Positions 52,863 to 62,505 of a stretch of DNA of 64,000 nt are shown here, in pieces (position 1 is the first letter of the stretch; each line of letters starts with the position of its first letter). Below the pieces are notes generated by a model, which was not told where the DNA came from, searched no databases, and saw nothing but the letters and a program-made list of their open reading frames with translations. The DNA comes from Membranihabitans maritimus (GTDB lineage: Bacteria; Bacteroidota; Bacteroidia; Chitinophagales; Saprospiraceae): NCBI RefSeq assembly GCF_021729145.1, contig NZ_JAJSLW010000005.1:191946-255945 (forward strand). Direction: 5' to 3'. The translations under genes were made by a program, and so were the position numbers.

Positions 52863-55187
52863 ATGAAATTATATCCAGTAATTTTATTGGTGTTGTTGAC
52901 CCTTCCTTTGATGGGACAAACTGAAAAGTCATTGAAGGGAGTTGTTAAAGACGCCAGTAATGAAAAACCCCTGGAAGCAGTTTCAATATTTTGTAAGGAA
53001 TGTGCAAATGGAACATACACTGATTCCCTTGGCAGGTTCGAAATTCCTATTAATAATCAGATTTCAGTTCACATAAAATTTTCATATGTAGGTTACAAAA
53101 GTAGATCTATCCTCATTAAAGAAGGTACCGATAATTTGAATCTTACGATTTCTCTCCAGGAGGAAGTGAGCACACTGAAAGAAGTGGTTGTGACCAATGA
53201 TTCGGAAAAAGACCGCCTCCTGGCAGCCGATTTGGGAAGTGAACAATTAAGCGCAAATGAAATAAAAGAACTACCCTCAATACTGGGCGAGTCCGATGTA
53301 TTGAAAACATTTCAATTAAAACCCGGGATATTATCAGGTAGCGAAGGAAATTCTACATTGTTTATTCGCGGTGGGAAAGGAGACCAAAATCTGGTCTTAT
53401 TAGATGGAATCCCAATATATAACCCTAATCATTTACTGGGATTTCTCAGTACTTTTAACTCAAGTGTATTACAAAGTGCAAAATTATACAAGGCAGGTTT
53501 CCCATCGAATTACGGGGGAAGAATTTCATCGGTAATAGACATAAAAACACGACCGGGAAATGATAAGGGGATTCATGCCTCAGGAGGCGTCGGATTAATA
53601 AGTGCTGATCTTACGATTGAAGCCCCTCTAAAAAAAAATCACACCTCTCTTTTAATTTCAGGTCGTAGGACCCATATTGATTATCTGTCCGGTGTCATTG
53701 AAGACAATTTTGATATTGGAAATAGTTTGCAGGAAATACCGGATTACCATTTTTATGATTTCAATTTCAAACTTAAATCCCAATTGTCGGATAATGATAG
53801 GCTTGAAGTAAATGGGTATACAGGTCGCGACGATTTCAAAACTTTATATGAAGTGCATGATATTGACGTCGATTGGGGAAATTCTCTTGGGTCCCTCATT
53901 TGGAATCATAAGTTTACGGACCGACTCTTTCTAAATACTACTGTCTCCTATTCAGAGTTTAGTCATAATCTCAATAATAGAATAGATGAATTTGATTTTG
54001 TCTTAGGGTCTAAAATACTAAACACAGGCAGTAAAATGGACCTTACCTATCAGCCCCGGCATAATCAGTTAGTAAAGGTAGGGGTGAATTATTCCATGTA
54101 CAAATTTGATATAGGCAGACTGCAAGTTGATAACCAGGGAGGAGAAGTTGAATTTTCTTCCGGGGAAAAACCTCAGGTGCAAGAATTAGCTGCTTACATA
54201 GCCAATGACTATGAGATCAAAGATCGTTTTCACATAGTCTCAGGTGTACGTTTTAGTGGTTTTATAAATAAAACCAATCGTTTCTTTAGTATTGAACCGA
54301 GGATAGGAGCATCATTTGTAGTTAATACGAATTTTTCAATAAAAAGTGCCTATACCAGAATGACGCAATATATTCACCAGGTATCAAATAGTGGATTGTC
54401 ACTTCCAACAGATATCTGGTATCCATCAAACGAAAATATAGCCCCTCAGTACAGTGATCAAATTTCAGTTGGCTGGAATTATCAACTTAATGACCAATTT
54501 TTATTGACCCATGAATTATATTACAAAAGTCTTGAAAACCAGATTGAGTTTAAGAATCATTCTATCATCTTTGCCAGTAATCAATTGGATGATAAATTCA
54601 CCTTTGGAAGGGGAGATGCATTTGGAACCGAATTATATTTAGAGAAAAGAAGCGGGAAACTTACCGGTTGGATTGGATATACACTGGCTAAAGTTCAAAG
54701 GGGTAAGTTTGATGGTATATCGGGTGGAAATTACTTTCCTCCGAGGCATGATAGAAGACATGATTTGAGTATTGTAGCCTCCTTTGCATTTAATAAAAAA
54801 TGGTCATTGTCTTCAACTTTTGTTTTCGGGAGTGGTGATAAAACCTGGTTGCCGACAGGACGTTTTCATTTTCAGGATATGCCGGGAAAAAATTCAACAC
54901 CCGTTGTCCCCGTCTACGAAGACCGTAATTCCGTTTCACTTCCGGACTACCACCGACTGGACGCATCAATTGTCAGGAAATTTTTTACAGAATGGGGAGA
55001 CCATGAAATAATCGTTGGTGTTTACAATGCCTATAACCGTAAGAACCCTTATTTTTTGTACCTGGACACCCAATATCATATTGATGAAAATGGAAAAGAA
55101 AATAAAGAATTACCAGTAAACTCAAGCATCAAACAAGTTTCCCTATTTCCTATTTTACCAAGCTTTCGTTGGAATTTCAAATTTTGA
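52863..55187 (+). CDS. TonB-dependent receptor with carboxypeptidase-like domain
   Basis: A 774-residue outer-membrane receptor. Signal peptide (about 1-19), a carboxypeptidase-regulatory-like domain (about 22-105, GVVKDASNEKPLEAVSIF ... VGYKSRSI), then a plug domain (about 125-225, with LLDGIPIYNPNHLLGF) and a barrel ending in an aromatic residue (RWNFKF). It resembles the receptors paired with DUF4249 lipoproteins rather than SusC, as there is no SusD beside it. The next gene follows after 3 nt. Confidence 0.9.
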   Translation: MKLYPVILLVLLTLPLMGQTEKSLKGVVKDASNEKPLEAVSIFCKECANGTYTDSLGRFEIPINNQISVHIKFSYVGYKSRSILIKEGTDNLNLTISLQEEVSTLKEVVVTNDSEKDRLLAADLGSEQLSANEIKELPSILGESDVLKTFQLKPGILSGSEGNSTLFIRGGKGDQNLVLLDGIPIYNPNHLLGFLSTFNSSVLQSAKLYKAGFPSNYGGRISSVIDIKTRPGNDKGIHASGGVGLISADLTIEAPLKKNHTSLLISGRRTHIDYLSGVIEDNFDIGNSLQEIPDYHFYDFNFKLKSQLSDNDRLEVNGYTGRDDFKTLYEVHDIDVDWGNSLGSLIWNHKFTDRLFLNTTVSYSEFSHNLNNRIDEFDFVLGSKILNTGSKMDLTYQPRHNQLVKVGVNYSMYKFDIGRLQVDNQGGEVEFSSGEKPQVQELAAYIANDYEIKDRFHIVSGVRFSGFINKTNRFFSIEPRIGASFVVNTNFSIKSAYTRMTQYIHQVSNSGLSLPTDIWYPSNENIAPQYSDQISVGWNYQLNDQFLLTHELYYKSLENQIEFKNHSIIFASNQLDDKFTFGRGDAFGTELYLEKRSGKLTGWIGYTLAKVQRGKFDGISGGNYFPPRHDRRHDLSIVASFAFNKKWSLSSTFVFGSGDKTWLPTGRFHFQDMPGKNSTPVVPVYEDRNSVSLPDYHRLDASIVRKFFTEWGDHEIIVGVYNAYNRKNPYFLYLDTQYHIDENGKENKELPVNSSIKQVSLFPILPSFRWNFKF

Positions 55188-55190
55188 ATT

Positions 55191-56027
55191 ATGAGATTTA
55201 TTTTCAGGATTATTTTTATTCCTATTTGTTTTTTTGGTATTTCTTGTGAACCTGGTGATGGCGCTTTAATAGATCTTCCGGAGTTGAAAACAAAATATGT
55301 TGTTGAGTCGTATTTAATGCCTGGTGAATCTCCAAGATTCCTGATCACCCATACAGATGGTTTTATAAAAGACTATGATATTAATTCTCAGGATAATGAT
55401 ATATCAACTGAAATGGTAGAGGGGGTAGTGGGGGCGCTTTATATAAATGGAGAGTCGCATGAAGTGGTAAATAAACATCTCGAATATGAAGGGAAGTTTT
55501 ACAACTATCAGGTATCGGGAGTTGATTCTCTTGGCCAAAATGATGTTCTGGAATTGGAACTTACATTTCCTACCGGGGAAAAAGTTTATTCCAAAAGCAG
55601 AGTACCGGAACTAATCGAAATTGACAGTATAGCATTCAATAAATCAGAAAACAGGTATGGTGATGTATTGTATATTACTTTTGATAAACCGGAAACCCAA
55701 TATGTTCGGAGAATACTTTTACGTGTGCGGGGGAAATATACCCAGTTGATTCAGGATCTTCCCGTATCCGGCTCCCTTTCGAATAATGGAAAAATGGTTT
55801 TTGGTTCCGAGATGGACTTTCGAAGGGGGGATACCGTAATCAGCAGAATATATAGTATAAATAAAGAATATTATGACTATTATAATAGTATTTTTATGAA
55901 CCTCCAATCCAATACAAACCCCTTTGTCCAACCCGGTCAAATTTCAGGAAATATTGTAGGTTCAGATAAAGTAGTAGGTATATTTACGGCAATGCAAATG
56001 GCGGATAGTTTGGTGGTTGTTAAGTAA
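55191..56027 (+). CDS. DUF4249 lipoprotein
   Basis: A 278-residue exported protein: hydrophobic signal ending FGISCEPG with Cys20 as probable lipobox, then beta-rich DUF4249 sequence (KYVVESYLMPGESPRFLITHTDG; YSKSRVPELIEIDSIAF). It is encoded 3 nt after the TonB receptor; DUF4249 lipoproteins are usually the surface partner of such receptors, possibly for peptide or small-ligand uptake. Confidence 0.88.
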   Translation: MRFIFRIIFIPICFFGISCEPGDGALIDLPELKTKYVVESYLMPGESPRFLITHTDGFIKDYDINSQDNDISTEMVEGVVGALYINGESHEVVNKHLEYEGKFYNYQVSGVDSLGQNDVLELELTFPTGEKVYSKSRVPELIEIDSIAFNKSENRYGDVLYITFDKPETQYVRRILLRVRGKYTQLIQDLPVSGSLSNNGKMVFGSEMDFRRGDTVISRIYSINKEYYDYYNSIFMNLQSNTNPFVQPGQISGNIVGSDKVVGIFTAMQMADSLVVVK

Positions 56028-56404
56028 AGGAAAACAAATATCTTTTCTTTACACATTTTAAAGATACCAAAGGAAAAGAAGATCCTAAGAAAAAAGGGAA
56101 TCCTTCCTAAGCCAGGAAATCCTTGTTACAATTTTTTCTTCCCCTCGCAATTCCTGTGAGAGACCTGTAATTTTTATCTTGTTTTTTACATGAATAGATC
56201 CCATAGATGTTTCAGTCGACATCTTAGCGATACGCCTTTCATCTCTTTGATATCAATTTCGCGTTGCTCAGAGTTTTTAATACTAATTATTCTCTACCAT
56301 TTCCTGTTGTATTGAAACCCGGAAGTATTATCAATCAAGTTGTAATCCTTACCCTTTAGTAATAAGCATTGGATTCCCTAATGGATTGAAAAGTAACTAT
56401 ATAC
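56028..56404. other. Intergenic region holding a gene remnant
   Basis: About 375 bp between the DUF4249 gene and the blaI promoter. A minus-strand open stretch (56085-56222, see separate entry) is protein-like; nothing else is supported. Confidence 0.4.
56085..56222 (-). pseudogene. Possible gene remnant (45 codons), unrecognised
   Basis: Minus strand, ATG at 56222, TAG at 56085-56087. The reading MSTETSMGSIHV followed by KIKITGLSQELRGEEKIVTR and ISWLRKDSLFS looks like coding sequence, and the frame stays open some eight codons upstream of the ATG. No ribosome binding site, and the neighbouring frame (EIDIKEMKGV) just upstream also looks protein-like, so a frameshifted C-terminal fragment is likely. 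Family not recognised. Confidence 0.3.
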
Positions 56405-56435
56405 TTGTGTATATAATAATTTAATTCTATATTTG
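56405..56435 (+). promoter_or_regulatory. blaI promoter
   Basis: TTG at 56405-56407 and TATATTTG at 56428-56435 with a 20-nt spacer, a good Bacteroidota promoter for the BlaI-BlaR1 operon starting at 56461. The -7 box lies inside the first palindrome. Confidence 0.65.
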
Positions 56436-56459
56436 TAGAATTAAATCTATAGTTATAGA
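56421..56459. promoter_or_regulatory. Double operator of the BlaI-type repressor
   Basis: Two adjacent perfect dyads: TTAATTCTA-TATTTG-TAGAATTAA (56421-56444, 9-bp arms) over the -7 box, and TCTATA-GT-TATAGA (56446-56459) ending just before the ATG. Repressors of the BlaI family bind such tandem dyads and autoregulate. Strong symmetry supports this; the exact binding sequence of this repressor is not known. Confidence 0.65.
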
Positions 56460-56460
56460 A

Positions 56461-56847
56461 ATGAAACTATCTAAATCTGAGGAGCAATTAATGGAATACA
56501 TCTGGCAGGCTGAACAGATATTTATGAAAGACTTGATTGAAGCTTACCCAGAGCCCAGGCCTGCACCAAGTACTATTGCCACCATGTTGAAAAGAATGCA
56601 GGAGAAAGGGTATGTAGGTTATAAACTATTTGGGAATTCAAGACAGTATCATCCACTCGTAGATAAGAAAGATTATTTCAGAAATCATGTAAAGGGGCTT
56701 ATTCGTAATTTTTTTAATAATTCTTCTGTACAATTTGCCTCCTTTTTTACAAAAAATACAGATCTGACAGAAGAGGAGTTAAATGATCTAAAAGATTTAA
56801 TCGATCAACAGTTAATGAATAAAAAAAATGATAGTTTATATAAGTAA
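56461..56847 (+). CDS. BlaI/MecI/CopY family repressor
   Basis: A 128-residue winged-helix repressor: LSKSEEQLMEYIWQAEQIF, PAPSTIATMLKRMQEKGYVGY (recognition region, about 36-56), FGNSRQYHPLVDKKDYF, and a C-terminal dimerisation helix with DLTEEELNDLKDLIDQQL. Its partner M56 protease, overlapping by 20 nt, normally cleaves it on signal. No beta-lactamase is adjacent; the nearest downstream operon is a siderophore-type TonB receptor. Confidence 0.92.
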   Translation: MKLSKSEEQLMEYIWQAEQIFMKDLIEAYPEPRPAPSTIATMLKRMQEKGYVGYKLFGNSRQYHPLVDKKDYFRNHVKGLIRNFFNNSSVQFASFFTKNTDLTEEELNDLKDLIDQQLMNKKNDSLYK

Positions 56848-58243
56848 ATATATACTGTGTTCCCTTATACTGATCGTATTTTACTTTCTGGTCCTGGAGA
56901 GGGAGAAAACATTTATTTTCAATCGATATTTTTTATTGTTCTCTATTGTCTTTTCACTCGTATTGCCATTACTGCCCGTACATCATATTAATAGTTCTCA
57001 CCTTCCAGAATCCATACCCCTTATTTATAAAAGTTTAGAAACTTCATTTTCTGGAGTAGATAATCCAATTAATCAATCCGGAAAACACTCAATGCGGATG
57101 GGACTGGTCATAATTTACCTTGTTGTTGCAGGATTTTTGATAATAAGGTTTACTATGAATCTACACCAGATTTTTTACCTAATTAATAAATCACGAATCA
57201 TAAAATATAAGCAAGTGCATTTAGTCCTTGTATCGGATCAACAGTTAGTTTATAGTTTTATGAATTATATTTTCCTACCGGAAAAAGATTATAAGAATGG
57301 AGATATCAACAAACAAGTCATACACCACGAAATGGCTCATATCAGTCAAAAACATACCTGGGATGTGGTTGCATTGGAATTTCTAATTTGCTTTTTATGG
57401 TTTAATCCGTTGCTATTATTGTATCGAAAGGCTCTAACTACAAATCATGAATATTTGGCGGATGATAGTGTGGTGCGCATTACCGGTGATCAATATTCGT
57501 ATCAGTATCTTTTGATACAAAAAGCGTCAGCTGTCAGGTCAAATCTTGTGCATTCATTTAATTATTTACGAATAAAAAAACGATTAAAAATGATTACTAA
57601 AAACAGTTCTACTTGGATGGGAATGCTAAATAATACTTTATCCATTCCTTTATTTTTGCTACTTTTTATGCTTTTTTGTTACACGCCTAAGGCTTTGTAT
57701 TCAGAGTCTTTGTCTTATTTCCCGGATGAAATAAAATATGTATTCTTAGTCGATGGAAATGAACAAGATGACCTCGTGACACAATTCAATTCCATTATCA
57801 AGAAATATGAAGAACCCGGTGATTGGTGGCGGAAAGTTTTACATAATAATATCAGCAAGGAAGATGAAAAGAGCCTGCTGGAATTATTCCTCCAAATGAA
57901 TGAAGAGCAAAAGGATCAAATCCATTTTGGATTTTTAAAGATTTCGGTACCCCACGCAAAGATTCCTTCTATAAAGCAATTTGAAGAGTGGAAAAACACT
58001 GATAAATATGGTATTTGGTTAAATGGAAATTGGATTCCCAATGACCGGTTAAACAACTATAAAGCTAAAGACATACAATACTATACCGTAAGTTATTTGC
58101 ATAATAATGCGAGGCATGGAATTAATGAACACAAGGAATATCAGGTTGATCTGAGTACAAAATCTGAATTTGAAAAGCAGCGAAATAAATTTGAAAATAA
58201 ACCAAAATATCTTTTAGCAGCTAAAACCATAAAGAACCAATAA
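56828..58243 (+). CDS. BlaR1-like M56 family metallopeptidase
   Basis: A 471-residue membrane protease. Four predicted helices (about 2-20, 36-55, 94-112 and near 274-292) flank a cytoplasmic zincin with HHEMAHISQKHTWD (HExxH, about 158-171) and the downstream NHEYLADDSVV (third ligand). The C-terminal extracytoplasmic region is not a penicillin-binding domain; it has a WKNTDKYGIWLNG and YTVSYLHNNARHG pattern found in Bacteroidota M56 proteins. It should sense an unknown signal and cleave the BlaI protein upstream. Confidence 0.88.
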   Translation: MIVYISKYILCSLILIVFYFLVLEREKTFIFNRYFLLFSIVFSLVLPLLPVHHINSSHLPESIPLIYKSLETSFSGVDNPINQSGKHSMRMGLVIIYLVVAGFLIIRFTMNLHQIFYLINKSRIIKYKQVHLVLVSDQQLVYSFMNYIFLPEKDYKNGDINKQVIHHEMAHISQKHTWDVVALEFLICFLWFNPLLLLYRKALTTNHEYLADDSVVRITGDQYSYQYLLIQKASAVRSNLVHSFNYLRIKKRLKMITKNSSTWMGMLNNTLSIPLFLLLFMLFCYTPKALYSESLSYFPDEIKYVFLVDGNEQDDLVTQFNSIIKKYEEPGDWWRKVLHNNISKEDEKSLLELFLQMNEEQKDQIHFGFLKISVPHAKIPSIKQFEEWKNTDKYGIWLNGNWIPNDRLNNYKAKDIQYYTVSYLHNNARHGINEHKEYQVDLSTKSEFEKQRNKFENKPKYLLAAKTIKNQ

Positions 58244-58317
58244 TCTATAATAGGATGTTGATTTTTGATAATAATTTTTTCTTTGGAAATAAAATATTTT
58301 TTATTCAAAAGGCTTGT

Positions 58318-58352
58318 AAACACCGGTGTCGTCAAAGTCGACATCGGTGTTT
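58318..58352 (+). terminator. Hairpin after the BlaR1-like gene, probable terminator
   Basis: AAACACCGGTGTCG (58318-58331), 7-nt loop, CGACATCGGTGTTT (58339-58352): a 14-bp stem with one G-U pair. The T tract is short (ttt then ctg), so termination is likely but not certain. Confidence 0.6.
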
Positions 58353-58575
58353 CTGAATAGAATGGGTGCCTCTTGAAGTTACTGCCTCTCGTTTTGTTTT
58401 TTTCACATAAAGGGTTTAAAATGAGCAACTATATTATCAATCGTTGTCATTGAATGTAATTGAGTTAGCCTATCTGAACGTAAAATACTGTTCGGATCCA
58501 GTTTTTAAAATGATTTTTGACCAATCTATATCAATCAAATTTATTCTATTTAAAAATGGTCTAAATAAATAAACA

Positions 58576-58592
58576 TTCTATCTTTGCTAGAA
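58576..58592. promoter_or_regulatory. -7 box with flanking TTCTA/TAGAA half-sites upstream of the siderophore receptor
   Basis: TTCTA (58576-58580), TCTTTGC, TAGAA (58588-58592); within it TATCTTTG (58579-58586) is a -7 box. The half-sites equal those of the first blaI operator (TTCTA-TATTTG-TAGAA), with the spacer 7 instead of 6. Suggests control by the same repressor. A -33 TTG is not seen. Confidence 0.4.
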
Positions 58593-58605
58593 ATTTGGAA
58601 TATTT

Positions 58606-61062
58606 ATGAGATTGATAATTTTTACAATTTTAGCTAGTATTTGCATCTTTAATTCGATATTGGCACAATCGGGTTCCATAACCGGTATTGTCAAAGATGA
58701 AAATAATAACCACTTAATGGCAGCTACTGTCCTGGTATTGGAAAATAATATTGGGACTACTACGGATGAAAATGGTAAATATTCAATTAATAGTATTGAT
58801 GAGGGCACATATACCCTACGCGTTTCCTACCTGGGATATGAACCTGTTGAAGTAACAGTTGATATAATTTCTGGCAAGGAAACACAGCAGGATATTGCCC
58901 TTGAATCAGCGGATAATACCCTACAGGCTGTTGAAATTATTGGTAGGAGAGCAAGAACATACAAAAACGCTGTATCTTTTGCAGGAACCAAGACAGCAAC
59001 CCTTATTAAAGATATTCCCCAAGCCATAAGCTATGTAACAAAAGAAATTTTTGCAGATCAACAAGCCTATCGGATTGGTGACATAGTTAAGAATATCAGC
59101 GGTGTTAATATGTTTTCCGGGTATGATGATTTTACATTTAGGGGGTTTAGAAGTGGAAGTTCAGATAGTAAAATGATAAATGGCCTGCGAACAGTAGGTA
59201 TTTTTGGGCCCCAACCCATCCTAACCAATATGGAAAGAGTGGAAGTTATAAAAGGACCTGCGTCCGCTTTATTCGCAAATACACAACCTGGAGGAACAAT
59301 GAATTATGTAACGAAAAAGCCTTTGGATGAAAGTAGAAAAGCAATTAGTTTTACCGTGGGAAGTTTTAATACATTGAGAGCAACAGCTGATTTTACCGGA
59401 AGGATGAATGAAGACGGCAGCTTATTATATAGAGTTAACCTTGGTTATGAAGACGGTGATTCCCACAGAGATTTACAAAAAAATAAAACTTTTATGATCG
59501 CACCGTCTGTTTCATTTATTCCCACAAAAAATACCCGTATTAATTTTGATCTGGTAATATCACAGTATAAAGGCAAACTGGATCGTGGCCAACCAATATT
59601 CGGAGCGACTTCTGGAACAGACCTAACAAGCACACCTCCTTCATTTGCGATAGGAGAAGCCAACGATTACCATACGAATAATGTTCAATATTTTACTTTA
59701 TCCTTAAATCATCAATTTTCTTCCAGGCTGTCTTTTAATTCATCTTACATGCGGTTTACATGGGATGAAGATTTGTTTGAACACAGGACTTCTAATAGTT
59801 TTGCGCTTGATAGTGCCGGGACACAAATTCCTACTTTAATGGGTATGCAGGTAATAAACAGGGTTAGAAAGCAGGTAAGTGATAATTTAACGAATTATTT
59901 GGTATATAAGGTCCAGACAGGTAAAATCAGTCATCAATGGGTGGCAGGTCTTGACTACATCCAGCAAACACAGCCTATCGGAGGAGGGCAATCCATTGCC
60001 CGGGGATACAGGAAAAAGGATGGTAATATTACTACCACTTATAATCCATCTGACGCTGATAATTATGTTTTTGAAAATGGATTACCCGTTCCAAATATAC
60101 CCCATTTCAGTTTGGAGAATCCACAGTATAACGTTAGTTATCCCCATGAGTATATTTTTAATGTAAAGCAAAGTTATTCTCCTACAAAATACTATACATT
60201 CGGTGCTTATCTCCAGGGACAATTATCTATTGACAGATTTAAAGTCTTATTGGCATTGCGCCAGGAGTTCTACAGGGATGTTTTAAACTTCAAACAACCA
60301 TCTGAAGACAAAGTAAAGCAGGAGAAACTTTTGCCCAGATTGGGACTTGTGTATGATATTACTGAAAATATTAATGTATATGCTACATATACGGAAAGTT
60401 TCCAACCTCAAACATCATCCATATTATTAAATCCTGAACTCGGTGGTCCGTTTGACCCATTATCTGCACGTATGTGGGAAGTGGGTTCCAAAAATGAACT
60501 TATTCAGGATCGATTATCGCTTAATGTGGCGCTTTATCGCATAGAACAAAATAATATCCTGGTCAATGCCAATGACCCATCGAATCCTGACCTTCTGCAA
60601 CAACGGGGACAGGAAGTATCCAAAGGGATTGAAATAGATGTGATGGGGAATATACTTTCCAATCTAAGCGTAACGGCTAATTATTCTTATAATGATACGC
60701 GTATAACTGAGAGTGATAATGAAGAAGAAATAGGCAGGATCAAAGAAAATGCTCCTTTCCATCAGGGAGGGTTTTGGACAAAATATACGATGAATAGTGG
60801 GCTATTAAAAGGATTAGGGATTGGAATAGGATCTAATTTTGTAACCAATAGGGTTACTTTTGATACTTATACATTAGGCTTGAAATTACCGGGGTATGTA
60901 GTAGCTGATGCTGCTGTATACTACAAAGTGGATCGATTTAATATTTCGGTTAATTTCAATAATATTTTTGATAAAACACATTGGACCGGGGGATATAGCT
61001 ATACACGGTTATTCCCGGGTGCACCTAGAAACTATCTTTTGAATGTAGCGTATACCTTTTAA
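58606..61062 (+). CDS. TonB-dependent siderophore receptor
   Basis: An 818-residue outer-membrane receptor: signal peptide (about 1-20, SILAQ), carboxypeptidase-like domain (about 24-105, GIVKDENNNHLMAATVLVLE), TonB plug (about 125-230, with IPQAISYVTKEIFADQQAYR and NISGVNMFSGYDDFTFRGFR, VIKGPASALFANTQPGGTMN) and barrel ending in AYTF. The plug pattern (RGFR, GxxGP.S.L) is that of siderophore receptors. The PepSY gene follows after 3 nt, which fits ferric-siderophore uptake and reduction. Confidence 0.9.
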   Translation: MRLIIFTILASICIFNSILAQSGSITGIVKDENNNHLMAATVLVLENNIGTTTDENGKYSINSIDEGTYTLRVSYLGYEPVEVTVDIISGKETQQDIALESADNTLQAVEIIGRRARTYKNAVSFAGTKTATLIKDIPQAISYVTKEIFADQQAYRIGDIVKNISGVNMFSGYDDFTFRGFRSGSSDSKMINGLRTVGIFGPQPILTNMERVEVIKGPASALFANTQPGGTMNYVTKKPLDESRKAISFTVGSFNTLRATADFTGRMNEDGSLLYRVNLGYEDGDSHRDLQKNKTFMIAPSVSFIPTKNTRINFDLVISQYKGKLDRGQPIFGATSGTDLTSTPPSFAIGEANDYHTNNVQYFTLSLNHQFSSRLSFNSSYMRFTWDEDLFEHRTSNSFALDSAGTQIPTLMGMQVINRVRKQVSDNLTNYLVYKVQTGKISHQWVAGLDYIQQTQPIGGGQSIARGYRKKDGNITTTYNPSDADNYVFENGLPVPNIPHFSLENPQYNVSYPHEYIFNVKQSYSPTKYYTFGAYLQGQLSIDRFKVLLALRQEFYRDVLNFKQPSEDKVKQEKLLPRLGLVYDITENINVYATYTESFQPQTSSILLNPELGGPFDPLSARMWEVGSKNELIQDRLSLNVALYRIEQNNILVNANDPSNPDLLQQRGQEVSKGIEIDVMGNILSNLSVTANYSYNDTRITESDNEEEIGRIKENAPFHQGGFWTKYTMNSGLLKGLGIGIGSNFVTNRVTFDTYTLGLKLPGYVVADAAVYYKVDRFNISVNFNNIFDKTHWTGGYSYTRLFPGAPRNYLLNVAYTF

Positions 61063-61065
61063 TGT

Positions 61066-62370
61066 ATGGTTAATAGGAAAAACAGGTTTATATCTAAAAG
61101 GGTACTCTTTAAAATCCACAGTTGGATAGGAATTAATTTGAGTATCCTTTTTTTTATAGTTTGCTTTTCAGGTACATTGGCAACATTGAGTCATGAAATG
61201 GATTGGTTGTTCATTCCATCTATGCGAGTAACACCAGAAGAAACCATGGCGTCTAAAAACCTTATTGTTTCAAACCTGGGCGTCCAATATCCCCATGGAA
61301 AGATACTATACTGGGAAAAAGTAGAAGAACCCTATTTAAGTAATATCATCCATGTAGATTTTGACGGTCATAGAAGATATGTTTTTGCCAATCAATATAC
61401 TGGTGACATCCAGGGTATTTCTAATTTGACTTTTCAAAGATATTTTAGGGATTTGCATTACTATCTTTTTATTCCAATAAATCAAATAGGAAATTATATT
61501 GTACTCGTGTTCGGGTTTTTATTACTCATTTCTTTGATCACTGCGTTGTATTTTTACAAAGGATGGTATAAAAAATTCTTTACTCTTTCTAGAGGAAAAG
61601 GGGCTATGGTTTTTTTTCGAAGTTTACATAGGTTCATCGGTATTTGGTCAGCACCTTTGATATTAGTTTTTTCGATAACTGGAATATGGTATTTTATAGA
61701 AAGGGCCAATATCGCAGATGTATCTTCATTGATTAATACCAAAATCCCTTCTATTGGTGAATTTGATTCAGCAAGATTTGCGTCTGATGAATTCTTGTAT
61801 TCAATTGATTATGACAAAGCGGTAAGGATTGCGAAAAATGAAATTCCAGGGTTGGAGATCGGGGAGATTATTCCCCCAATCAATTCTACGAGCCCATTAT
61901 ATATAAATGGAAATTCACATGTTCCGCTTGTCCGCTCAAGAGCCAATCGAGTCTATTTGAATCCATATGATTATAGCATCGTTCGTATTCAAAAGGCCGA
62001 AAATGAAAATATTGTATCATGGATCAATGATATTGCAGACCCCATCCATTTTGGTTATTGGGGTGGAATAATTACCAAACTAATTTGGTTTGTTTTCGGT
62101 AGTACCATTTCAGGGCTCATTTTGACAGGTATATGGATATCGTTAAAGCGAAACCTTAAAAAAAACCAGAAAGGATTTGGTCTTTGGAAGGTATTTAATT
62201 GGCTTGGATATTTGGCTATTATGGGTTTTATGTATTATTTGTTGACCTCTCGTTATCGGGTTTCTTTTGATGTATTGTTGCTTGTTTTTGGTATTTGGGG
62301 GATTCTCCTGGTTTTGACGTATTATATTTTTGTTATCCGTTTGAAAAAAGCAGCTATAGGTACAAGATAA
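61066..62370 (+). CDS. PepSY-associated membrane protein
   Basis: A 434-residue membrane protein with PepSY-TM architecture: an N-terminal helix (about 15-38, IGINLSILFFIVCFSGT), PepSY-like periplasmic repeats (for example YDKAVRIAKNEIPGLEI) between helices, and further helices at about 145-165, 190-215, 340-360 and near the C-terminus. These proteins sit beside siderophore receptors and are thought to take part in iron reduction or transport across the inner membrane. Co-transcribed with the receptor (3-nt gap). Confidence 0.85.
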   Translation: MVNRKNRFISKRVLFKIHSWIGINLSILFFIVCFSGTLATLSHEMDWLFIPSMRVTPEETMASKNLIVSNLGVQYPHGKILYWEKVEEPYLSNIIHVDFDGHRRYVFANQYTGDIQGISNLTFQRYFRDLHYYLFIPINQIGNYIVLVFGFLLLISLITALYFYKGWYKKFFTLSRGKGAMVFFRSLHRFIGIWSAPLILVFSITGIWYFIERANIADVSSLINTKIPSIGEFDSARFASDEFLYSIDYDKAVRIAKNEIPGLEIGEIIPPINSTSPLYINGNSHVPLVRSRANRVYLNPYDYSIVRIQKAENENIVSWINDIADPIHFGYWGGIITKLIWFVFGSTISGLILTGIWISLKRNLKKNQKGFGLWKVFNWLGYLAIMGFMYYLLTSRYRVSFDVLLLVFGIWGILLVLTYYIFVIRLKKAAIGTR

Positions 62371-62505
62371 ATACGGAGAGTATTGCTTGAAAATAACTGC
62401 TATAAGTGTCTTAGTAGCGAGAGTAACTATAAATGTTAATATTCAAAAATATCGTATGGCTAAATAATGAATAGAAAATTCTGTTACCAAAGTGGCGTAG
62501 AATCT

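Larger units (their letters stand above)
58244..58605. other. Intergenic region between BlaR1-like and siderophore-receptor genes
   Basis: About 360 bp. Holds the hairpin at 58318 and the -7 box and dyad at 58576-58592. No gene. Confidence 0.5.

Noticed and set aside
56461-58243. A beta-lactam resistance cassette
   Set aside because: No beta-lactamase or penicillin-binding protein gene is adjacent and the BlaR1-like protein lacks a penicillin-binding sensor domain.
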